Assembly (NCBI GenBank): GCA_016870475.1
Contig: VGBO01000008.1
Span: 1-58,512, forward strand
Reading direction: 5' to 3'
Source of the DNA: Actinomycetota bacterium
GTDB taxonomy: Bacteria > Actinomycetota > Acidimicrobiia > Acidimicrobiales > CAIXPF01
DNA length: 58,512 bases
In this document: piece by piece, positions 25,891 to 34,715 of the stretch
How the letters are laid out: each line of letters begins with the position of its first letter
Numbering within the stretch: the first letter of the stretch is position 1
Translations under genes and position numbers: made by a program
Notes under the pieces: generated by a model
What the model saw: the letters and a program-made list of their open reading frames with translations, nothing else
Databases searched by the model: none
Told to the model about the DNA's origin: nothing

Positions 25891-26619
25891 TCAGTAGCTG
25901 ACGAGGGCGACGTCGACCTCGGCGAGGTGGTGGGTCTCGTTGAGGCTGCCGAGTGCTCGCACGGTCGACCGGGCCCGAACCCGCTGCACCGACGCGTGCG
26001 CGGGCCGGAAGAACATCGCGGTGTCGAGCCCGAGGATCTCGCCGAGGTACGCGTTGATCACCCCGCCGTGGCAGGCGATGACGACGCGCCGCCCGGCGTG
26101 GAGTGAGGCGATCCCCTCGATCGCGTTGACCGTGCGGTGGCGGAACTCGTCGTAGCGCTCGGTGCCCGGGTACACGTCCCATGTGCGGTGGCGGAGCCAC
26201 CGTTCGCGAGCACCGCGGAGGGTCAGCTCGCCAAGGACCTCCATCGGGGTCCGGTCCTGGGGGAGGTCGCGGAACGTCTCGATCTCCCGGAGTTCCTCCA
26301 CGACCCGCACGTCGAGACCGTGGTGCGCGGCGATCGCACGTCCGGTGTCGTGCGCCCGGGCGAGATTCGAGCTGTACACGGCGTCGATCCGCTCGCCGGC
26401 GAGCGCGTGACCGACCGTGTCGGCCTGCCGTCGGCCGAGCGCCGACAGCGGCGGGTCCACCCAGTCGGCGATCCGCGCACCCGTCGGGTCGGGCACGTCC
26501 TGCTGGCCGTGCCGGACGAGGATCAGCTCCGTCACGTCGTCGTGCCGGGTGAGGAACGCCCGGTCGAGCGGGGACAGGGGCGGGGCAGGGACGGCGTCGT
26601 CCGAGGCGTGTGCGGACAT
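25891..26619 (-). CDS. Histidine phosphatase family protein
   Basis: Phosphoglycerate-mutase-like phosphatase of 242 residues. The catalytic RHG motif is ELILVRHGQQD (36-38); YSSNLARAHDTG, the Glu-containing REIETFRDLP and the second histidine in VIACHGGVINAY are present. Substrate unknown. ATG 26619 has GGGGGG 4-9 nt upstream, better than the ATG 18 nt further upstream. It is convergent with the Fpg-like gene (36-bp gap with a short ACCGG/CCGGT stem) and divergent from smc. Confidence 0.88.
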   Translation of the reverse strand: MSAHASDDAVPAPPLSPLDRAFLTRHDDVTELILVRHGQQDVPDPTGARIADWVDPPLSALGRRQADTVGHALAGERIDAVYSSNLARAHDTGRAIAAHHGLDVRVVEELREIETFRDLPQDRTPMEVLGELTLRGARERWLRHRTWDVYPGTERYDEFRHRTVNAIEGIASLHAGRRVVIACHGGVINAYLGEILGLDTAMFFRPAHASVQRVRARSTVRALGSLNETHHLAEVDVALVSY

Positions 26620-26681
26620 GGTCCCCCCAGCATGCACGACGCTGCGCGGCTGGGTCGCACCGGCGGGGTCGGCGGGTGGGA

Positions 26682-26687
26682 TAGCTT
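26682..26687 (+). promoter_or_regulatory. Candidate -10 box TAGCTT for smc
   Basis: TAGCTT lies 18 nt before the smc ATG, giving a leader of about 11 nt with only a weak GGAAT before the start. Confidence 0.4.
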
Positions 26688-26705
26688 CGCCCCCGGAATC
26701 CGCCC

Positions 26706-29700
26706 ATGCACCTGAAGACGCTGACCATCCGGGGCTTCAAGTCCTTCGCCGACAAGGCCGTGCTCGACCTCGAGCCGGGGATCACCGTCGTCGTCGGTCC
26801 GAACGGGTCGGGCAAGTCCAACGTGGTCGACGCGATCGCGTGGGTGCTGGGCGCGCAGGCCCCCTCCACGGTGCGGTCCCAGCGCATGGACGACGTGATC
26901 TTCGCCGGAACGGCGGCCCGTCCGGCGCTCGGTCGGGCGGAGGTGTCCCTCACGATCGACAACAGCGACGGCACCCTGCCGGTGGAGTTCACCGAGGTGA
27001 CCGTCACCCGGACGTTGTTCCGGTCGGGTGACTCGGAGTACGCCATCAACGGCGTGCCGTGTCGGCTCCTCGACGTCCAGGAACTGCTCTCCGACGTCGG
27101 GGTCGGCCGCAACCAGCACGTCATCGTCTCCCAGGGCCAGATCGACGCGATCCTCAACGCCCGGCCCGAGGAGCGTCGGGCGATCATCGAGGAGGCGGCC
27201 GGCATCCTCAAGTACCGGCGCCGCCGGGAACGCGCGGAACGACGACTCGCCTCGACCGAGGCCGACCTGCAGCGGGTCGCCGACCTGCTGCGGGAGATCC
27301 GACGCCAGCTCCGGCCCCTCGAACAGCAGGCCGAGGCCGCCCGCCGGCACGGCGCGCTCGCCGAGGAGCTCGCCACCTTGCAGCGGGCCGCGGCCGGCCA
27401 GGAGCTCGGCGGTCTCCGGAGCCGGCTCGACGCGGTCCTGCAGCGGCAGGTCGACCTCGGCCGCCGCCGGGACGACATCACGACCGAGCTCGCCGGCCTC
27501 GACGCGGCGGTCGTCGTGGCGGAGGGGGAGCTGCGGGCGCACGGCATAAGGCCCGTGGGCGATCTGATCGCCCGATTCGAGACCGCCCGGGAGCGCGCTC
27601 GCGGTCTCGCTGCGCTCGCCGGGGAGCGTCGACGTGGTCTCGAACGCGTCCTCGCCGAGCAGTCCGGCACCGAGGCGATCACCGACCTTGAGGAACAGGA
27701 ACGACGGGCGCTCGCCGATCTCGCGGAGCTCGAGGACGACCTCGGTCGCCTCGTCCCGGAGCGGGATGCCGCGGCGGCGACGGAGGCGGCGCTCGCCGAG
27801 GATCGGGCGCGCTTCGCCCGGCCCGAGGGTGACGGGCCGGACCCGCTCGTCGCGCAGGCCGTGGAGGTGCGCCGCGAGCTCACGGGGCTCCGGGCCGCCC
27901 TCGAGCGGACGACCGGCGAGCTCGGTCGGCTCGAGGACCGCCGTGGCGGCCTGGTCCGCCGTCGGGACGCCGCGCAGGACGAGGTGCGACGTCACGACGC
28001 CACCCTCGCCGGCGCCGATGCCGAGGAGATCGCTCGCCGCGACGAGCTCGGGCGAGCCGATGCCGCGCTCGCTGCAGTGGGGACCGAGGCGGACCTCGCC
28101 GCGGAGGCGCTGCGGGACGCGGAGGCGACCGATCGCGCCGCTCGCGCCCGGGCCGACGCCCTCGGCCAGGCGCTCCACGCCGCGCGCTCCCGGGCCGGCG
28201 CCGCCCGACTCGACGATCTCGACGGCGTCCTCGGGACCGTCCTCGACGCCGTCGAGGTGGACCCGGGCTGGGAGGCGGCGTTCGAGGCTGCCGTCGGTGA
28301 GGCCGTCGGCGCGATCGTGGTCCGCACCACCGACGTGGCACGACGGGGACTCGAACGTCTCGTCGCCGAGGGCGGTGCAGTGCTCGCGCCGTCCGGGGCC
28401 GACCGTGCGACGGAGCTCGACGCCGCGGTGTCGGACCTCTCGGTGCGCCGCCGCGTGCGTGCCCGCACTGCCGACGTCGAGGTCGTACTCGACCGCCTCC
28501 TCGCCGGGGCGGTCCGGGTCGACGGAGGCTGGCGCGAGGCGCTCGAGCTGGCTTCCGACCGTCCGGACCTCGTCGTCGTCACCGACGCGGGAGACCGCTT
28601 CGGCCCGACCGGCTGGCGCGTCGGTACCCGGGTCGCCGGGGTCACGGCAGCGCTCGTGGACGACGCCGAACGGGACGCCGTGGACGCCGGGACCCATGTC
28701 GAACCGGCACGTGCCCGCCTCGCTGCATCTCGCGCCGCGCTCGAGGCCGCCCGGGAGTCCCAGCGCGCCGCCGCTCGCGCCGGCGACGACCACGCGACCG
28801 CCGTTCGTGTCGCCCGGGACGCCCTCGAGCGCGCCGCCCGGTCACTCGGCGACCTCGCCGGGGAGCTCGATCAGGTCGCCACCCAGGCGCAGGCCCTCCA
28901 GGAACGGCTCGACCGGGACGCCCGGCGCATCGCCGACCTCGACGCCCGTCTTCCGGCGCTGACCGCAGCGGAGGCCGACGAGGCCGCCCGGGCCCGAGCC
29001 CGAGCCGAGACCCAGGCCGACCTCGATACCCGCTGGACGGAGGCGGGCCGCCGCCGGCGCGAGCTCGAGGTGGAGGTCGCCGCCCGGACGCAGCGTCGTG
29101 CCGCGCTCGCCGACCGGGCGGAGGACCTGCGACGCCGGGCCGAGGCGGCACGGGTCGCCTCCCTCGGACGCGACGCCGAGCGGGTGCGGGCGCGACGTTC
29201 CACGGCGGTGCTCGAAACGCTCGAGACGCGTCTCGGTGGCGTCGGGGCGTCCATCGGCGTCCAACTCGAGGCGCTCGGCGCGGAGCGTCGGCGACAGTCC
29301 GAGGCGAGTCGTCAGATCGGCGGTCGCCTCGACGATCTCCGGCGGCGGCGCGCCGATGCGGAACGAACGCTCGCGGGTACGAACGAGCTCGCATCGCGGG
29401 CCGAGATCGAGCGGGCGGAGCTCGACGTGCGGCTCGAGGCGCTGTGCGACCGGATCCGCCGGGAACTCGACTGCGAGCCGGACGCGACCCTCGACGCGCC
29501 AGCCCCCGAACTTCCCGAGGGCGTCACCGCGGCGGGACGCGCCCGCGAACTCGAGCGGGACCTGCGGCTGCTCGGTCCAGTGAACCCGCTCGCGGTCGAG
29601 GAGCACGCCGCCCTGTCGGAGCGCCACACCGTGATCGAGACGCAGCTCGAGGACGTCCGGTCGTCGCGCCGCGAGTTGCAGAAGGTGGTGCGGGCCATCG

Positions 29701-30170
29701 ACGAGGAGATCACCCGCACGTTCGCGGCTGCGTTCGCGGACGTGTCGGGTCACTTCGAGTCGCTGTTCGCCACGTTGTTCCCCGGCGGCAGCGGCACGCT
29801 GCGGCTCACCGATCCCGACGACCTGCTGCGCACCGGTGTTGACGTCGAGGCGAAGCCGTCCGGGAAGAACGTGCGGAAGCTCTCGCTTCTCTCCGGCGGC
29901 GAGCGGTCCCTGACGGCGCTCGGTCTGCTGTTAGCGATCTTCCGCAGCCGGCCGTCGCCGTTCTACGTGATGGACGAGGTCGAGGCCGCGCTCGACGACA
30001 TCAACCTTCGGCGGTTCCTCGATCTCGTCGAGGAGTTCCGCGCCGAGGCCCAGCTGATCATCGTCAGCCACCAGAAGCGGACGATGGAGGTGGCCGACTG
30101 CCTCTACGGCGTGACCATGCGGACCGGCGAGAGCTCGCGGGTCGTGTCGGAACGCTTGCGCTCCGCCTGA
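26706..30170 (+). CDS. smc: Chromosome segregation protein SMC
   Basis: Condensin ATPase organising the nucleoid, working with ScpAB. 1154 residues. Walker A GPNGSGKSNVVDAI is near residue 32. The first coiled coil is rich in Arg, Glu and Ala to about 490, the hinge lies at about 500-640 (starts near DDLDGVLGTVLDAVEVDPGW), and the second coil runs to about 960. Signature LSLLSGGERSLTALGLL is near 1058 and Walker B FYVMDEVEAALDD near 1085. The acyP gene often found here is absent. ATG 26706. Confidence 0.97.
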   Translation: MHLKTLTIRGFKSFADKAVLDLEPGITVVVGPNGSGKSNVVDAIAWVLGAQAPSTVRSQRMDDVIFAGTAARPALGRAEVSLTIDNSDGTLPVEFTEVTVTRTLFRSGDSEYAINGVPCRLLDVQELLSDVGVGRNQHVIVSQGQIDAILNARPEERRAIIEEAAGILKYRRRRERAERRLASTEADLQRVADLLREIRRQLRPLEQQAEAARRHGALAEELATLQRAAAGQELGGLRSRLDAVLQRQVDLGRRRDDITTELAGLDAAVVVAEGELRAHGIRPVGDLIARFETARERARGLAALAGERRRGLERVLAEQSGTEAITDLEEQERRALADLAELEDDLGRLVPERDAAAATEAALAEDRARFARPEGDGPDPLVAQAVEVRRELTGLRAALERTTGELGRLEDRRGGLVRRRDAAQDEVRRHDATLAGADAEEIARRDELGRADAALAAVGTEADLAAEALRDAEATDRAARARADALGQALHAARSRAGAARLDDLDGVLGTVLDAVEVDPGWEAAFEAAVGEAVGAIVVRTTDVARRGLERLVAEGGAVLAPSGADRATELDAAVSDLSVRRRVRARTADVEVVLDRLLAGAVRVDGGWREALELASDRPDLVVVTDAGDRFGPTGWRVGTRVAGVTAALVDDAERDAVDAGTHVEPARARLAASRAALEAARESQRAAARAGDDHATAVRVARDALERAARSLGDLAGELDQVATQAQALQERLDRDARRIADLDARLPALTAAEADEAARARARAETQADLDTRWTEAGRRRRELEVEVAARTQRRAALADRAEDLRRRAEAARVASLGRDAERVRARRSTAVLETLETRLGGVGASIGVQLEALGAERRRQSEASRQIGGRLDDLRRRRADAERTLAGTNELASRAEIERAELDVRLEALCDRIRRELDCEPDATLDAPAPELPEGVTAAGRARELERDLRLLGPVNPLAVEEHAALSERHTVIETQLEDVRSSRRELQKVVRAIDEEITRTFAAAFADVSGHFESLFATLFPGGSGTLRLTDPDDLLRTGVDVEAKPSGKNVRKLSLLSGGERSLTALGLLLAIFRSRPSPFYVMDEVEAALDDINLRRFLDLVEEFRAEAQLIIVSHQKRTMEVADCLYGVTMRTGESSRVVSERLRSA

Positions 30171-30219
30171 GCCGGGCCCGCTCCGACCGCGACGCGCGTC
30201 AGGCCAGACTGGTCCTCGC

Positions 30220-30894
30220 ATGCGCCTGCTGGTCGTCGACGACGAAGTCTCCCTCGCCGAGGCGGTCGCGCGCGGTCTGCGGCGCGAGGGCTATGCGGTC
30301 GACGTGTGCCATGACGGCGCGGCCGCGATCGCACAGCTCGACGAGGTCGCCTACGACCTGGTGTGCCTCGACCGGACGATGCCCGGCATGGACGGCATCG
30401 AGGTCTGTCGACACATCCGGCGTGCCGGCTCGACGGGTCCACGGGTGCTCCTGCTCACGGCCCGGGACACGGTGGAGGACCGGGTCGACGGGCTCGACGC
30501 CGGTGCTGACGACTACCTCGTCAAGCCGTTCGCGTTCGCGGAGCTCGGCGCACGGGTTCGGAACCTGCTGCGTCGAGACCGGCCCCAGCACGCCGCGGTG
30601 CTCGCGGTCGGCGACGTGCGGGCCGACGAGGCCCGGCGAACGGCGTTCCGAGGCGAGCGTGCGCTCGAGCTCACGACGAAGGAGTTCGCCCTCCTCCGGT
30701 ACTTCCTCCTGCACCCCGGTGAGGTGCTCTCCCAGGAGCGGCTCCTCGACCACGTCTGGGACCACGCGGCCGATCCGTTCACGAACACGGTGCGGGTGAC
30801 GGTGGGGACGCTGCGCCGCAAGTTGTCCGCCGCCGGTGAACCACCGGTGATCGAGACCGTCGTCGGGGCCGGCTACCGGTTGGTGGAACGGTGA
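30220..30894 (+). CDS. OmpR-family response regulator
   Basis: Two-component DNA-binding regulator of 224 residues. Receiver domain 1-118: acidic pair in VVDDE, phosphoacceptor Asp51 (CLDRTMPGMDG), Thr in LLLTARD and Lys102 in DDYLVKPF. C-terminal winged helix 125-222: LELTTKEFALLRYFLLHPG, LLDHVWD, NTVRVTVGTLRRKL and VVGAGYRLVER. ATG 30220; a CAGACT box 9 nt upstream is a weak leaderless-type promoter. Overlaps its kinase by 4 bp (GTGA). Confidence 0.95.
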   Translation: MRLLVVDDEVSLAEAVARGLRREGYAVDVCHDGAAAIAQLDEVAYDLVCLDRTMPGMDGIEVCRHIRRAGSTGPRVLLLTARDTVEDRVDGLDAGADDYLVKPFAFAELGARVRNLLRRDRPQHAAVLAVGDVRADEARRTAFRGERALELTTKEFALLRYFLLHPGEVLSQERLLDHVWDHAADPFTNTVRVTVGTLRRKLSAAGEPPVIETVVGAGYRLVER

Positions 30895-32132
30895 GACGAT
30901 CGGCGTCGATCCGGTTGCGGATGTCGTTGCTCTACTCGGGCGTCGTGTTCGGGCTCGGGGCGATCCTCGTCGCGCTCGTCTACGTGGGACTGAGCCGGGC
31001 CCTCGCCGGCCAGCCGGTGACCGAGACCCAGGTCCGCACCATGGAGGGTGACCCGTCCTGCCTGCAGGTGGGTGGGGTGATCCTGTGTGAGCGCAGCGTG
31101 GAGACGCGTGAGGTCACTGTCGTCGACGAGCTGAAGGTGGTCGAGAAGGCCACGAACCAGCGGGCGCTCGAACGGTTCCGCACCGTGGCGTTCGGGGGGC
31201 TCGGCGGCCTATTCGTCGTCAGCCTCGTGGTCGGTTGGGTGCTCGCGGGTCGGTTCCTCGCGCCGGTCGGTCGGATCACAGGCGTCGCCCGCTCGATCGG
31301 GGAGACCGACCTCTCGCGGCGGATCCGTCTCGAGGGTCCCGACGACGAACTCAAGCGTCTCGCCGACACCTTCGACGCCATGCTGGCGCGGGTCGAAGGC
31401 GCGTTCGAGGAGCAGCGGAGCTTCATCCACGAGGCCTCCCACGAGCTACGCAACCCGCTCGCGGTGATGCGCACCAACGTCGAGGTGGCGCTCGCCGATC
31501 CCGACGCCTCACCCGACGAGCTCCGCGACGCCCTCGCCGTGGCGGGACGGTCGGCGGAGCGGATGGGGGTCCTCGTCGACGACCTCCTCACCTACGCCCG
31601 GCGCGGCGCGCCGGAGGTCGGTCGGGAGCGGGTCGACCTCGGCGTCGTCGTGGCCGAGGCGGTGGAGGGGTTCCGGGCTGCGGCGTCGGCGCGGGACCTG
31701 CGACTCGTCGCCGAGGTCACGGGAACGGTCGCGGTCGCGGGTGACGCGGGACGGCTCACGCAGGCTTTGTCGAACCTCGTCGCGAACGCGGTGCGGCTCG
31801 CCCCGCCGGGCACCATGGTGACGGTCGCCTGCGGGAGGGCCGACGAGTCGGGTCGTCCGGCGGCGGAGGGCCCGTGGGCGTGGACGACGGTCACCGACGA
31901 GGGTCCGGGTATCGACGTCGAGGAGCAGGCGCGGGTCTTCGAGCGGTTCCACCGGGTGCCCACGGGCGCCGGCGACGAGGCGGTCCGGTCCGGTCTCGGG
32001 CTCACGATCGTGCGCCGGATCGCTCTCGCACACGGCGGTTCGGTGGGTCTGCGGTCGACCCCCGGCGCCGGGTCGACGTTCTCGATCTGGCTTCCCGCGC
32101 TCCGAGGCGAGGACGTAGGGTCCCCGGCATGA
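30891..32132 (+). CDS. Sensor histidine kinase with two-cysteine extracytoplasmic loop
   Basis: Membrane kinase of 413 residues. TM1 about 12-34, extracytoplasmic loop 35-98, TM2 about 99-120, HAMP 121-172, H-box EASHELRNPLAV with His184, N box LSNLVANAVRLA, G boxes DEGPGI and RSGLGLTIV. The loop has two cysteines, Cys57 and Cys66, nine residues apart, which could form a disulfide. This makes redox or thiol sensing a possibility but does not prove it. GTG 30891 overlaps the regulator; the AhpD-like gene overlaps its stop. Confidence 0.93.
   Translation: MRRSASIRLRMSLLYSGVVFGLGAILVALVYVGLSRALAGQPVTETQVRTMEGDPSCLQVGGVILCERSVETREVTVVDELKVVEKATNQRALERFRTVAFGGLGGLFVVSLVVGWVLAGRFLAPVGRITGVARSIGETDLSRRIRLEGPDDELKRLADTFDAMLARVEGAFEEQRSFIHEASHELRNPLAVMRTNVEVALADPDASPDELRDALAVAGRSAERMGVLVDDLLTYARRGAPEVGRERVDLGVVVAEAVEGFRAAASARDLRLVAEVTGTVAVAGDAGRLTQALSNLVANAVRLAPPGTMVTVACGRADESGRPAAEGPWAWTTVTDEGPGIDVEEQARVFERFHRVPTGAGDEAVRSGLGLTIVRRIALAHGGSVGLRSTPGAGSTFSIWLPALRGEDVGSPA
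32116..32121 (+). promoter_or_regulatory. -10-like box TAGGGT for the AhpD-like gene
   Basis: TAGGGT lies inside the end of the kinase gene, 7 nt before ATG 32129. It would let the peroxidase-like gene be expressed apart from the two-component operon. Confidence 0.45.
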
Positions 32133-32707
32133 GCGAACACCCCATCAGCCGCTTCCCCGTCCCTGCGATCGACGCCCTACCGGACGACCTGCGGGAGCGG
32201 GTCGAGGGGATCGCCGCCCGCTCGGGCTTCGTGCCGAACGTGTTCCTCGCGATGGCCCACCGTCCGGACGAGCTGCGGGCCTTCATGGCGTACCACGACA
32301 TCCTCATGGAGAAGGAGAGCGGGCTCACGAAGGGGGAGCGCGAGCTCATCGTCGTGGCGACCTCGGCGGCGAACAACTGCAACTACTGCGTCGTCGCCCA
32401 CGGGGCCATCGCCCGGATCCGGATGAAGGACCCGTTGATCGCCGACCAGGTGGCGATCAACTACCGCAAGGCGGACCTGACCGAGCGTCAACGGGCGATG
32501 ATCGAGTTCGCGATGAAGGTCGCGCTGCGAAGCCAGGAGATCGTCGACGCCGACCTCGAGGTGTTGCGCGGGCACGGGTTCACCGACGAGGACATCTGGG
32601 ACATCGGTGCGATCGCAGCGTTCTTCGCCATGTCGAACCGGATGGCGAACGTCATGGCGACCCGTCCGAACGACGAGTTCTACGCGATGGGGCGTTCACC
32701 CCGCTGA
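32129..32707 (+). CDS. AhpD-like peroxidase-related protein
   Basis: Protein of 192 residues of the carboxymuconolactone-decarboxylase/AhpD superfamily, of the uncharacterised-peroxidase-related type. The active-site CNYCVVAHG provides the CxxC pair (Cys84, Cys87) and His91; LTKGERELIVVATSAANNC precedes it. AhpD-type proteins use these residues in thiol peroxidase or reductase chemistry; the physiological substrate here is unknown. ATG 32129 overlaps the kinase stop by 4 bp. Ends 25 nt from the convergent rhodanese. Confidence 0.88.
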   Translation: MSEHPISRFPVPAIDALPDDLRERVEGIAARSGFVPNVFLAMAHRPDELRAFMAYHDILMEKESGLTKGERELIVVATSAANNCNYCVVAHGAIARIRMKDPLIADQVAINYRKADLTERQRAMIEFAMKVALRSQEIVDADLEVLRGHGFTDEDIWDIGAIAAFFAMSNRMANVMATRPNDEFYAMGRSPR

Positions 32708-32732
32708 ACGACGGACCGCGGCGACCGTCCGC

Positions 32733-33155
32733 TCAGGACACGTCGGAGCGGAGCACCCACTTGGCGCCGGTCTTGCAGTCCTCGACAGGCATGCCCGCCT
32801 CGGACCAACCGGTGAAGCCGGCTTCCATGTGCGCGACATCGGGGTAGCCCATGTCCTTCATCGCCTTGGCGGCGAGGGCGGACCGGCCACCTCCGGCGCA
32901 GTAGACGATGTAGCGCTTGTCGGGCGTGAACAGGTCCCGGTAGTACTGGCTCGCCGGATCGACCCAGAACTCGAGCATGCCCCGATCGGCGTGGAACGCG
33001 CCGGGAACCTTGCCCCGCAGGTACAGCTCGCGGAAGTCGCGGATGTCGACGACCACGGCGGTCCCGGCGTCGAGCTCGGCCTTGACCTGCTCGACGGAGA
33101 GGTTCTCGAGGTCCTTCTTGGCCTCGTCGACCATGTCCCACACCTTCTTGATCAT
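32733..33155 (-). CDS. Rhodanese-like domain protein
   Basis: Single-domain rhodanese of 140 residues, cytosolic. LSVEQVKAELDAGTAVVVDI is the domain start; the active-site loop is YCAGGGRS with Cys86, and KAMKDMGYPDVAHMEAGFTGW is the family C-terminal signature. An N-terminal amphipathic helix of ~18 residues precedes the domain. ATG 33155 has a TAGCGT box 7 nt upstream. Possible persulfide carrier; partner unknown. Confidence 0.92.
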   Translation of the reverse strand: MIKKVWDMVDEAKKDLENLSVEQVKAELDAGTAVVVDIRDFRELYLRGKVPGAFHADRGMLEFWVDPASQYYRDLFTPDKRYIVYCAGGGRSALAAKAMKDMGYPDVAHMEAGFTGWSEAGMPVEDCKTGAKWVLRSDVS

Positions 33156-33162
33156 GTCGGGG

Positions 33163-33168
33163 ACGCTA
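33163..33168 (-). promoter_or_regulatory. -10-like box TAGCGT for the rhodanese gene
   Basis: On the minus strand TAGCGT ends 7 nt before ATG 33155; leaderless start predicted. Confidence 0.5.
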
Positions 33169-33239
33169 GTCCGCGTCGTCTCGACGCGCCGTGCGACGAG
33201 GTCCGGAGCGGCCTTACACGGGCTTTCGGTGGCGCGACG

Positions 33240-33245
33240 TACCGT
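33240..33245 (+). promoter_or_regulatory. Candidate -10 box TACCGT for the HtrA-type protease
   Basis: TACCGT about 60 nt upstream of GTG 33308. A GGAGGT ribosome site lies 5-10 nt before that start, so this gene, unlike most nearby, looks leadered. Weak support. Confidence 0.3.
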
Positions 33246-33307
33246 GCGTGCGTCGGCGACCCGTCGCAATCGGGTACGCCCGCCCCCCGAGCACTGGAGG
33301 TCACCCC

Positions 33308-34690
33308 GTGAACCCCGAGGATCCCACGCCGCACCCCGAGGAGTCGTCCGGTCCGTCCGGTCCGCCGCCCCCGCCCGTCCCGCGTACGCCCCCGCCCCCT
33401 CCGGTCGGCCCGGACATGTCCCCTGTGCCGCCTGCGCCACCCGCACCACCCACACCGCCGGCGCCGGTGGTCCCCCTGCTCCCGCCCCCGCCGGACATCG
33501 ATCTGCCGCCCGCGGCGGCGTCGGCGTCGTGGGGCGAGCCGAACGCCGGCTCAGGAGTCCTGCCCCCGCCGCCCCCGCCCCAGTACCCGCCGTTCGCCGA
33601 CCTGCCGGCGCCGCTGCCGACCCCCGCGGCGCCGCGAGCGACACGCGGCCGGGTGGTGCCGTTCTTCCTCGGAGCGTGCGCGTCGCTGCTGCTCGCTACG
33701 ACGGTGCTCGCCGGGGTCGCCGCCTTCGACACCGACGACGACGACGCTGACGACCGCCGTTCGGAGGAGGTCGACACCGTCGTCGGATACCGCAACCGGG
33801 CACCCCAGCTCGACGAGGACCTCGAGGTCGCCGCCGCGGTAACCAAGGCGGTGTCGCCATCGGTCGTGCAGATCCAGACCTCCGGCGGCCTCGGCAGCGG
33901 GTTCGTCTACGACGCTGCGCAGGGGCTGATCCTCACGGCGGCCCATGTGATCGACGACGCGACCGACGTGACCGTCGTGCTCGCGGACGGTCGTCGTCTC
34001 CCCGGCACCGTGGTGGGTACCGACGAGAACAGCGACACCGCCGTGGTGCGCGTCAGCGACCCCGCCGGCGAGCTGGTCGAGGCGGCGCTCGCCGTCGGGG
34101 TGACCCCGCTCGTCGGGCAGACGGCGATCGCGATCGGCAGCCCCTTCGGTCTCGAGCAGACCGTCACCCAGGGCATCGTGTCGGCGTTGAACCGGGCGGT
34201 GCCGACCCAGTCGGGGAACCTCGTCGCGATGATCCAGACCGACGCGTCGATCAACAGCGGGAACTCCGGTGGTCCGCTCGTCGACCGGTACGGCGAGGTG
34301 ATCGGGATCAACGTGCAGATCCGCACGTCGTCGGGGGACAACGCCGGCATCGGGTTCGCCGTGCCGATCGACCTCGCCTACGAGGTGGCGACCCGACTCG
34401 TGGAGGGCAAGCCCGTCGATCTCGGATACCTCGGCGTGTCCTCGAGCGGTGACGCGCCGGTCGGCCGCAGCGGTGCGTTGATCACCCAGGTCGTGCCCGG
34501 AAGTCCCGCGGCGTTGGCGGGGGTGCAGGTCGGCGACCTCGTGCTCTCTGCGGACGGACGCCAGATCAAGATGTTCAGCGACCTCGCGATCATCGTGCGG
34601 GCGAAGCGCCCCGGGCAGGTGCTGCGCCTCGTCGTCGACCGGAACGGCACTGAGCTGCGGCTCGACGTGACGGTCGGCAAGGCCGGCTGA
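33308..34690 (+). CDS. HtrA/DegP-type trypsin-like serine protease with PDZ domain
   Basis: Envelope protease of 460 residues. A Pro-rich cytosolic N-terminus (1-110), a transmembrane helix at about 117-140, then an acidic linker and the trypsin-like domain with the triad His213 (LTAAHVID), Asp243 (NSDTAVVRV) and Ser320 (NSGNSGGPLV). The PDZ domain is at about 365-455 (YLGVSSSGDAP to LDVTVGKAG). This is the PepD/HtrA layout of Actinobacteria. GTG 33308 with GGAGGT upstream. Probably anchored with the protease outside the membrane. Confidence 0.94.
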   Translation: MNPEDPTPHPEESSGPSGPPPPPVPRTPPPPPVGPDMSPVPPAPPAPPTPPAPVVPLLPPPPDIDLPPAAASASWGEPNAGSGVLPPPPPPQYPPFADLPAPLPTPAAPRATRGRVVPFFLGACASLLLATTVLAGVAAFDTDDDDADDRRSEEVDTVVGYRNRAPQLDEDLEVAAAVTKAVSPSVVQIQTSGGLGSGFVYDAAQGLILTAAHVIDDATDVTVVLADGRRLPGTVVGTDENSDTAVVRVSDPAGELVEAALAVGVTPLVGQTAIAIGSPFGLEQTVTQGIVSALNRAVPTQSGNLVAMIQTDASINSGNSGGPLVDRYGEVIGINVQIRTSSGDNAGIGFAVPIDLAYEVATRLVEGKPVDLGYLGVSSSGDAPVGRSGALITQVVPGSPAALAGVQVGDLVLSADGRQIKMFSDLAIIVRAKRPGQVLRLVVDRNGTELRLDVTVGKAG

Positions 34691-34700
34691 CCCCGAGGGT

Positions 34701-34706
34701 TAGGCT
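34701..34706 (+). promoter_or_regulatory. -10-like box TAGGCT for ftsY
   Basis: TAGGCT lies 9 nt before ATG 34716; no Shine-Dalgarno. Confidence 0.5.
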
Positions 34707-34715
34707 CGCCGCCGC

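Noticed and set aside
26532-28793. 753-codon frame antisense to smc
   Set aside because: Opposite frame of a certain gene, with no domain.
32708-32732. Possible bidirectional terminator between the AhpD-like and rhodanese genes
   Set aside because: Only a 5-bp CGGAC/GTCCG stem with a 10-nt loop and no T-tract.
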